The position numbers and the translations under genes were made by a program. Below, piece after piece: positions 57,806 through 64,000 of a stretch of DNA of 64,000 bases. The notes under the pieces were generated by a model that saw only the letters and a program-made list of their open reading frames with translations, was not told the DNA's origin and did no database searches. The stretch is from Candidatus Saccharimonadota bacterium (GTDB taxonomy: Bacteria; Patescibacteriota; Saccharimonadia; Saccharimonadales; UBA4665), in assembly GCA_028286345.1 (NCBI GenBank), contig JAQBRT010000001.1:754567-818566 (forward strand). The letters are read 5' to 3'. Within the stretch, counting starts at the first letter, position 1. Each line of letters begins with the position of its first letter.

Positions 57806-58318
57806 CTAGGCGGTGACAGGTTTGGCGTAGGCGTAGTCTTCGAAGATGGCTTGCAGCGCGCCTAGTGCTATCTGGGCGGCTACTCGGTGCTCTTCATTAA
57901 TTGTAATGTCGACTATGCGCTCAACTTCGTCATGGGTAAGTGGTTCTTCGGAGACAAGGTAAAATTCGGTGTCGGTTTGGTCATTTTCGTCGTCTGGTGC
58001 TTCCCAACCTAGGTTAGCGAAGTCGGTTTCGACGCTGAGCGGTACATCTGGAATGGTTTTTGTTAGGTTGTGACGGCTAGCAAAATCGTGGAGTGCAGCA
58101 ACCAGCCCTGCTTGAGCGAGTGTGGTTGGCCAGGATAGAACATAGAATGGCGTTTTGTTCTCACCATCAACGTGAGTCACATCTGGGTAATGCAGTTCTA
58201 GGGCTAGCGGAGTTTCTATGCCACCAATATGAACTTGGGCTGGATCGTCAGCGAATTCGACGACAGAAAAATCGCCGATTTGCTTTGGTATGACTTTTTC
58301 GGCACTTGTTTCGGACAT
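57806..58318 (-). CDS. Hypothetical protein downstream of pyrG
   Basis: 170 residues, acidic, soluble, not recognised. Strands early (FSVVEFADDPAQVHIGG) and a helix at the end (QIALGALQAIFEDYAYA). AAGGAG lies just before the ATG, 13 bp after the pyrG stop, so it is probably translated from the pyrG message. Confidence 0.7.
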   Translation of the reverse strand: MSETSAEKVIPKQIGDFSVVEFADDPAQVHIGGIETPLALELHYPDVTHVDGENKTPFYVLSWPTTLAQAGLVAALHDFASRHNLTKTIPDVPLSVETDFANLGWEAPDDENDQTDTEFYLVSEEPLTHDEVERIVDITINEEHRVAAQIALGALQAIFEDYAYAKPVTA

Positions 58319-58330
58319 AATAACTCCTTA

Positions 58331-59929
58331 CTACAGCAGTGATTTGATAAAGCCGTCGAACATTGGGTGGGCGACTGTTGGGCGGCTCTTAAACTCTGGG
58401 TGGAATTGGCTAGCCAGGAAGAATGGGTGGTCGGTGCCTTCGATAACTTCTACCAGGTTGTTGGCGTGGTTGAGGCCGCTGGCAGTGATGCCCCAGCTGG
58501 CGTATTGCTCACGGTAGTCGTTGTTGCATTCGCCGCGGTGGCGGTGGCGCTCGACGATGTCGGTGGCGTTGTAGACTTTGCTGGCCAGGCTGCCCTCTGC
58601 CAGTTGGCAGTCATAGTTTCCAAGCCGCATGGTGCCGCCGGTATTGGCCAGGTTTTTTTGGTCGGCCATGGTGTTGATAACGACGTCTTTAGAGTTAGGG
58701 TCAAGCTCGAAAGTGGTAGCATCTTGCAGGCCAGCGTTGCGGGCGGCGGCAATAACGGCCATTTGCAGGCCTAGACAGAGGCCGAGGTATGGCTTTTTTT
58801 CTTTAAGTGCATATTGGGCGGCTTTGATTTTGCCCTCTAGGCCGCGTTGGCCAAAGCCACCGGGCACCAGGATGCCGTCGTACTGCGAAAGCGTGCTGAC
58901 ATCGGAGTCTGTGCCATCAAACTGCTCGGCGTCGACCCAGACAATGTCGAGGTTAACATCGTTCCACCAGGCGGCTGAGCGTAGGGCTTCGAATACGCTC
59001 ATGTAGGTATCGGTGTTGTCGAGGTATTTGGCGATGACGCCAACTTTAACGGTTTTATCAAACTTGTTGGTGGCGCGGGAAACCATGTCGCGCCAATCCT
59101 GCAGGTCGGCGGTGTGGCCTTCTAGGCCAAGGCGCTCAACAATGACGTTGGCAACGCCAGTATCTTCGAGCGTCAGCGGTACTTGGTAAATACTCTTGGC
59201 GTTTGGCAGTAGTGCGATGGCATCTTCGGAAACACCGGTAAACAGGCTTAATTTCTTTTTGACGCCTTCGTTAGCGGTATTTTCGCTGCGGGCAACCAGG
59301 ACATCTGGGCTAATGCCCAGGCCACGCAGGTCGCGGACAGAGTTTTGGGCTGGCTTAGTCTTGGTTTCCTGGCTGGCGCCGAGGTATGGCAGGTAAACAA
59401 CGTGGACGTAAATGCAGTTTTCTAGGCCAACGCGCATACCAAACTCACGGATGGCTTCGACGAAGCTAAGGCTCTCGTAGTCACCAACGGTGCCACCAAT
59501 TTCTACGATGTGGACGTCATAGCCCTTGCCTGCTTCTTCGATGTAGTCTTGGATTGCACCGGTCAAGTGCGGGATAATCTGGACATCTTCGCCCTCGTAT
59601 TTGCCTGCCCGTTCGTCTTGGATAACTTTGAGTAGCACCCGGCCGGCCATCAGCGAACTGGCCTGCGTTAGTTCCTGATCAATAAAGCGTTCATAGTGGC
59701 CAAGGTCCAGATCTGTTTCTGCGCCGTCTTTGGTAACAAAACATTCGCCGTGCTCGCGGGGGTTGAGCGTACCAGCATCGACATTAAGATACGGGTCACA
59801 TTTTTGGAGGTTGACCGAAAGGCCACGGGACTTTAAGAGGCGGGCGATGGAAGCGGCGGTGATACCCTTTCCGAGTCCGGAAAGCACACCACCAGTTACA
59901 AACACATACTTAGTTGGCTGCTTTGCCAC
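58331..59929 (-). CDS. pyrG: CTP synthase
   Basis: 532 residues, full length. The synthetase domain starts KYVFVTGGVLSGLGKGITAAS. The C-terminal glutaminase has PGGFGQRG and the nucleophile Cys in YLGLCLGLQMAVI, with HPEF carrying the His. It makes CTP from UTP, ATP and glutamine. GTG start with AAAGGG before it. Confidence 0.97.
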   Translation of the reverse strand: MAKQPTKYVFVTGGVLSGLGKGITAASIARLLKSRGLSVNLQKCDPYLNVDAGTLNPREHGECFVTKDGAETDLDLGHYERFIDQELTQASSLMAGRVLLKVIQDERAGKYEGEDVQIIPHLTGAIQDYIEEAGKGYDVHIVEIGGTVGDYESLSFVEAIREFGMRVGLENCIYVHVVYLPYLGASQETKTKPAQNSVRDLRGLGISPDVLVARSENTANEGVKKKLSLFTGVSEDAIALLPNAKSIYQVPLTLEDTGVANVIVERLGLEGHTADLQDWRDMVSRATNKFDKTVKVGVIAKYLDNTDTYMSVFEALRSAAWWNDVNLDIVWVDAEQFDGTDSDVSTLSQYDGILVPGGFGQRGLEGKIKAAQYALKEKKPYLGLCLGLQMAVIAAARNAGLQDATTFELDPNSKDVVINTMADQKNLANTGGTMRLGNYDCQLAEGSLASKVYNATDIVERHRHRGECNNDYREQYASWGITASGLNHANNLVEVIEGTDHPFFLASQFHPEFKSRPTVAHPMFDGFIKSLL

Positions 59930-60009
59930 TCTTAAACGCCCTTTCGTTATTCACTAAATACTATCATGCTAACGGTGTTGTGGCAACCGTAAAGCGGAAT
60001 ATCTGCATG

Positions 60010-61236
60010 TTATTTAGCTAGGTAGGCTTGGGCAGCTTGCAGTTGGGTGTCGGTGCCGGCTTTGGCGTCGTCGGCGGAGATTTTAACAGTTTTGTCAGGG
60101 GTGATGCCTTTGTGGTTGATGTTTTGGCCGTTGGGGCGGTACCAGCTGGCGACGGTGACCTTGAGCTGGGAGCCATCGTTAAAGCTAATCAGTTGCTGGA
60201 CTACGCCCTTACCGTAAGACTTTTCGCCAATGATGTAGGCAGCTTTGTTGTCGTGTAGGGCGCCAGCGGTGATTTCTGAGGCCGAGGCGCTGCCATCGTT
60301 AACTAAGATGACCGTTGGGATGCCGTTTAAGATATCGCCGCCGAGGGCTTCGTAGCTCTGGACAACGGTACTGCCACGCTGTTCTTTGAGTACGTTTTTA
60401 CCAGCGGGCAGCCACAGGCTGGAAACACGCACAGCGGCATCAAGCAAACCACCTGGGTCATTACGCAGGTCGAGGACGATGCCCTTTACGCCGGCATCCT
60501 TGAACTGCTGGGCGGCTTTTTGGGTCAAGTCTACGGTATCATTGGCAAAGGTCGTAATCTGTATGTAGCCAATGTTGCCATCAAGCGTCTTAGTTTTAAC
60601 GCTCGGCAGGACGATGTCTTGGCGGGTAATAGTCAGTGTGAGGGCTTGCTGCTTGTTGCGGACAAGCTGCAACGTAACTTTAGTGTCTTTGGGGCCGCGG
60701 ATTTTGGTGACGGCTTCATCTACTGACATGCCGGCCGTACTAGTGCCATTAATACTGGCGATGATGTCTTTGGCCATGATGCCGGCTTTGGCGGCTGGCA
60801 GGCCATCGATTGGAGCGATAACTTCTATGTTGCCGTCACTATCCTGCCCCAGTTGGGCGCCAATACCACTGAAGGAATTGTTGAGTTCTTTGTTAAAATC
60901 GGTAGCTTCCTTGGCTGTAAAGAACACTGTATACGGATCTTTGGTGGCTGTCGCCAAGCCGTGTTTTAGCCCATCTGTCAACTGTGTTTCGGTAATTTTA
61001 CCGTCGTAGTTTTCTTTGAGCGACTTATATACCTCATCGACGCTGGTGTAATTGAGCTTGCCGGGCAGCTGCTGGTTTTCGCTGCTGAGGCTATGGCTGA
61101 GGCCAAGCGTGATTTTGCCCTGCCCGATCCCAACACCGAAGGCAAAAACAGCTACGACGACAACAATATTACCAACGCTACGCAGCACAGCATGCCGTTG
61201 GCTACCCTCTTCGGAGTTTTTGTTCCCTAATTTCAT
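60010..61236 (-). CDS. ctpA: S41 family C-terminal processing peptidase
   Basis: About 408 residues. A signal anchor (about 20-42), a PDZ domain (about 120-210, FSGIGAQLGQDSDGNIEVIAPIDGLPAAKAGI) and the tail-specific protease domain with the catalytic Ser in VNDGSASASEITAGAL and Lys in YGKGVVQQL. It works outside the membrane. TATACT (61249-61244, with TGC) ends seven bases before this ATG, which fixes the start. It lies after the CHAP hydrolase and ftsEX genes. Confidence 0.94.
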   Translation of the reverse strand: MKLGNKNSEEGSQRHAVLRSVGNIVVVVAVFAFGVGIGQGKITLGLSHSLSSENQQLPGKLNYTSVDEVYKSLKENYDGKITETQLTDGLKHGLATATKDPYTVFFTAKEATDFNKELNNSFSGIGAQLGQDSDGNIEVIAPIDGLPAAKAGIMAKDIIASINGTSTAGMSVDEAVTKIRGPKDTKVTLQLVRNKQQALTLTITRQDIVLPSVKTKTLDGNIGYIQITTFANDTVDLTQKAAQQFKDAGVKGIVLDLRNDPGGLLDAAVRVSSLWLPAGKNVLKEQRGSTVVQSYEALGGDILNGIPTVILVNDGSASASEITAGALHDNKAAYIIGEKSYGKGVVQQLISFNDGSQLKVTVASWYRPNGQNINHKGITPDKTVKISADDAKAGTDTQLQAAQAYLAK

Positions 61237-61286
61237 TAGTTCAAGTATAGCAAACCACAAGCACTACGACCAAGCCAGGTATTACA

Positions 61287-62405
61287 TTAGAAGTGGATGA
61301 ACGACAGGCCGCTTGGGCTAAAGTGGTAGATTTCTGAGTAGTGGCCGGCGTAATCCCAGTTGTACTGCGAGATATTGATAGTGCCGTCGTCGTTGACAGA
61401 TTCGACGTACATAGCGTGGCCGTATGAGCCCCAGTAAGCGATGGCGACATCACCGGCGCGTGGGTTGCCATCTACAGCGATACCGGCAGCGCGGGCGTTG
61501 CCTGGCCACTGGTTAGCGTTGCCGTAGCCGCCCCAATAAGGCATGTTACGGCCACTAGCGGCGACTTTCCAGGCGGTGTAGCTAACGCATTCGCGGTTGT
61601 ACATGCCCCAACTGTCGATCATGGTGTCCTGGGCATTGTTGCGCCAGACATTTGGATAGGTGTCATTACCGTTATTGCCGGCAACTACGGCGTAGCCGCG
61701 GAAGTGACGGGCGTTTTCGGCAGCTTGCTGCTGGCGAAGTGAGCTAATCTGGGCGTTCTGGTCGTGAATCTTGGCGCTAAAGGCATCTTGCTGAGCCTGG
61801 GTGTAAGCGAGCATTGCAGCCTGCTGTGATTGGGCGGCAGCTAACTGGGCGTTTTGCTGTTGCTGGGTGGCAAGTAGCTGTTCTACCTCTTGCTTTTGCG
61901 ACTGGAGCTGCAGCTGCAAGGCCGCGATTTCCTTAATCGTAGCTGTTAATTGGGACTGGACTTTGGAGCGGTACTCTTCTTTATCAACGTAATCACTGAG
62001 ATTATTGCTGCTGGCAAACTGCTCGATGGCAGTTGGTTGGCCATCAAGGTACATGGCCTTTACGCTGGCGCCAATTTGTGACTTTTTGGTATCAATTTGT
62101 TGCTGGTTGGCCGTTATCTGTGTCTGGAGGTCACTTTGCTTGGCCACATTAGCGGCAATGGCAGCCTGGACGCCGTTAATTTGGGCTTGCAGCTGGTTGA
62201 TGGCGTCTTGGTAACTGGCCGCTTGGGAGGTAAGGTCATTAAGCTGCGACTGGTTCTGGGCCTTTTGGGAATTAATTGCATTGATCTGGTCGTCAAATTG
62301 GTCGGCATGAACAACCGCCGCCCCACTGACTAAGGACAGTAATAAAACCGCGGCGCTGATGCGTCGCCACAGTGGATTCGGCCGTATTATCTTTTGTTTT
62401 TGCAT
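61287..62405 (-). CDS. Coiled-coil CHAP-domain peptidoglycan hydrolase (PcsB-like)
   Basis: About 372 residues. Signal peptide to about residue 35 (LLLSLVSGAAVVHA), a long coiled coil (about 36-235, rich in Gln) and a CHAP domain (about 255-372) with Cys in NRECVSYTAWKVA and His in GSYGHAMYVESV. This is the plan of PcsB and related amidases/endopeptidases that FtsEX activates at the septum. ftsX and ftsE are directly upstream. TATAAT (62439-62434, with TGA) lies about 30 bp before the start. Confidence 0.92.
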   Translation of the reverse strand: MQKQKIIRPNPLWRRISAAVLLLSLVSGAAVVHADQFDDQINAINSQKAQNQSQLNDLTSQAASYQDAINQLQAQINGVQAAIAANVAKQSDLQTQITANQQQIDTKKSQIGASVKAMYLDGQPTAIEQFASSNNLSDYVDKEEYRSKVQSQLTATIKEIAALQLQLQSQKQEVEQLLATQQQQNAQLAAAQSQQAAMLAYTQAQQDAFSAKIHDQNAQISSLRQQQAAENARHFRGYAVVAGNNGNDTYPNVWRNNAQDTMIDSWGMYNRECVSYTAWKVAASGRNMPYWGGYGNANQWPGNARAAGIAVDGNPRAGDVAIAYWGSYGHAMYVESVNDDGTINISQYNWDYAGHYSEIYHFSPSGLSFIHF

Positions 62406-62510
62406 ACTTTTTGTTTTATTTATGCTGTTACTTATTATATCACGCTTATGCAAATCTATTATTCCCCTTCTTGGTTGTTGTAGGGAAAATGTGAGGAGCC
62501 TAAATAGTAT

Positions 62511-63452
62511 CTATTTCGTTTTGAATTTGAGGTACCGTCGGGTCGCAATCGTTGATGAGACAGTACCAATAAGTATACCAACCATAAGCTGTAAGCCCAA
62601 GAGTGAAATAAAATGGTTCCCAAACCAGGTGCTGGCGTAATTAATATCAAGCAGGCCTAGGCTGCTGGCCTGCAGCGCATTACTAGAGGCCAGAAACGCC
62701 GAATTAATTATAAGCACCGAGATAATAGCGGACAGTACACCGTAAATTAAGCTTTCCACCACAAATGGACCGCGGATATAGCTGGTACTGGCACCAAGCA
62801 GCCGCATAATGGTAATTTCATCGCGGCGGTTAAATATTGCCATCTGTATGGTGTTAAAGATAATGAGCGCACAGATGATTGAGAAAACAGCCACGGTCAC
62901 AACGCCAATTTGCCGCAGCACATTGGTGGCGTGGGTAATTTTATCAATAGCAGCTTTGCGGTCACCACTGTAGCTTGGATCGTCAGATTGGAGCTGTTTG
63001 ACTTCTGGGCGGCTGAGGTATGATTTTATGTCTTTAATCTCGTTGAGATCCGTAGGCTTAATCAAAATTGTAGCCGGCAGTGGGTTGGCGGTACTACTAA
63101 TGGCCGCGAGTAACTGCGGGTTGTCAGCGTTTTGCCGTTCGTAGCGTTTGAGCGCATCGTCCTTGCTTAGGTAAGTTACCTGTTTAACATTTGACAGGTG
63201 CTTTAGCTGGCTGACGAGCTGGGTGCTTCTGGCAGCCGGAACGTCGTCTTTGAGGTAGACTGAAATATCGATTTTATCGGTGATCTGGGCAATTGTGTTT
63301 ACAAATGAGGCATTGGTAATGACTGAGAACAGCACAATTGTCAGTGTCACGACCATTACAGCCATAGCCGCCACTGCTAGGCTCAAATTACGCATAAAAT
63401 TAAGGATTCCGGTATGGAAAATGCGTGATAACGTAATGAATCTGCGTTGCAT
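62511..63452 (-). CDS. ftsX: FtsX, divisome ABC transporter-like permease
   Basis: 313 residues, four membrane helices: one near residue 25-45, then three in the C-terminal half (about 175-300). The large loop after the first helix (about 46-170, ISVYLKDDVPAARSTQLVSQL) is the extracellular domain that contacts the hydrolase. FNRRDEITIMRLLGAS is the coupling motif to FtsE. It starts 3 bp after ftsE. Confidence 0.94.
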   Translation of the reverse strand: MQRRFITLSRIFHTGILNFMRNLSLAVAAMAVMVVTLTIVLFSVITNASFVNTIAQITDKIDISVYLKDDVPAARSTQLVSQLKHLSNVKQVTYLSKDDALKRYERQNADNPQLLAAISSTANPLPATILIKPTDLNEIKDIKSYLSRPEVKQLQSDDPSYSGDRKAAIDKITHATNVLRQIGVVTVAVFSIICALIIFNTIQMAIFNRRDEITIMRLLGASTSYIRGPFVVESLIYGVLSAIISVLIINSAFLASSNALQASSLGLLDINYASTWFGNHFISLLGLQLMVGILIGTVSSTIATRRYLKFKTK

Positions 63453-63455
63453 AAC

Positions 63456-64000
63456 TTAAACTTTGTAGCCGCCCCCGGCACGGTCACTGGCAATTTTGCC
63501 GTTTTCAATGGTGACCACGCGGCGCTTTAATTTATTGACGATGTCCTGATTATGAGTAGTTAGCAGGACCGTGGTGCCGTAGCGGTTAATTTTTTCGAGG
63601 ACCTTAATGACATCCCAGGCGTGTTTAGGGTCTAGGTTACCGGTGGGCTCGTCGGCAATCAGGATGCGTGGCTGGCGGACAATGGCACGGGCGATGGCCA
63701 CCCGCTGGCGTTCACCACCAGATAACTCTTGTGGCATACGCTTTTCTTTGCCTTTAAGGTTCACGATATCGAGAACTTTGGGCACGGTGTGTTTGATTTC
63801 TTTGTTGCTGACACCGACGATTTCTAGGGCAAAGGCCACGTTTTCGTAGACGGTTTTGTTGGGCAATAGCTTAAAGTCCTGGAAAACAACGCCAATTTTG
63901 CGGCGCAGCAGCGGGATATCTTTGTCTTTTAATTTGTCGTAGTCGATGCCACCGATGATAATTTTGCCACTAGTGGGGCGTTCTTCGCGCGTGAGCAGTT
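63456..64000 (-). CDS. ftsE: FtsE ATPase, 5' end outside window
   Basis: The right edge cuts the gene before its Walker A. Visible are the Q loop (GVVFQDFKLLPNKTVYENV), signature LSGGERQRVAIARAIV, Walker B ILIADEPTGNLD and the H loop TTHN. Frame is open to the end of the window. FtsE drives FtsX conformational change by ATP hydrolysis to switch on the septal hydrolase. Confidence 0.95.
   Translation of the reverse strand, partial: LLTREERPTSGKIIIGGIDYDKLKDKDIPLLRRKIGVVFQDFKLLPNKTVYENVAFALEIVGVSNKEIKHTVPKVLDIVNLKGKEKRMPQELSGGERQRVAIARAIVRQPRILIADEPTGNLDPKHAWDVIKVLEKINRYGTTVLLTTHNQDIVNKLKRRVVTIENGKIASDRAGGGYKV

Noticed and set aside
1-64000. Recoded UGA (genetic code 25)
   Set aside because: TGA ends several well-defined genes and forms ATGA overlaps, and known proteins keep normal lengths with TGA as stop.

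Overview
This window looks like chromosomal DNA of a Saccharibacteria (TM7) or closely related Patescibacteria cell. The support is a compact gene layout with very short spacers, the dcw gene order, an alpha2-type glycyl-tRNA synthetase, a HARE-HTH/sigma-region-4 regulator, many surface proteins of unknown function, and medium GC content. TGA works as a stop codon (for example in the ATGA overlaps at 4598 and 49490), so the recoded code 25 of Gracilibacteria and SR1 does not apply. No rRNA, insertion sequence, prophage or CRISPR array is visible. One tRNA, tRNA-Glu(CTC), is present. The taxonomic call is an inference.

Layout. 0-5 kb: a cut receiver protein, a UmuD/UmuC mutasome operon whose UmuD lacks its catalytic serine, then an ECF sigma factor, a TylF-type methyltransferase and rlmH. 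5-10 kb: surface-protein block with an Asn/Thr/Gly-rich repeat protein and a convergent two-gene operon encoding a dockerin protein with six FN3 domains and a membrane-anchored cohesin protein. 10-20 kb: hydrolase, tRNA-Glu, a PAS histidine kinase with a receiver protein, a pseudouridine synthase, der, pth, then a 0.5 kb gene-free stretch full of hairpins (candidate ncRNA). 20-26 kb: dprA, topA, and several small genes with their own codon use. Two of these units carry matching structured leaders and 3' tails that are complementary to each other. 26-28 kb: HARE-HTH regulator and a PRTase-like gene, then a 0.7 kb gene-free strand switch.

28-37 kb (minus strand): dcw cluster mraZ-rsmH-ftsL-ftsI-mraY-ftsW-murG-ftsQ. 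37-42 kb: small membrane and enzyme genes, a NYN nuclease, and a SipW-type signal peptidase next to a TasA/camelysin-like protein. 42-50 kb: Pif1-HRDC helicase, a possible KwaB-like protein, glyS, recO and a receiver plus a kinase-like protein that has lost its phospho-acceptor His. 50-55 kb: xseA/xseB, a flippase-like membrane protein, a Trm11-like methyltransferase and rpmA. 55-64 kb: transglutaminase-like protein, another receiver, pyrG, then ctpA, a coiled-coil CHAP hydrolase, ftsX and ftsE, which together look like a septal peptidoglycan-splitting module.

Expression follows two styles. Many genes have a -10 box (often extended, TGNTANNNT) ending only 6-7 nt before the ATG and no Shine-Dalgarno, so the mRNA is probably leaderless. 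Others, including the codon-biased small genes, have strong Shine-Dalgarno sites, sometimes with TTG or GTG starts. The most unusual elements are the leader/tail RNA units at 21.3-22.8 kb, the cohesin-dockerin pair, and the SipW/TasA-like pair.
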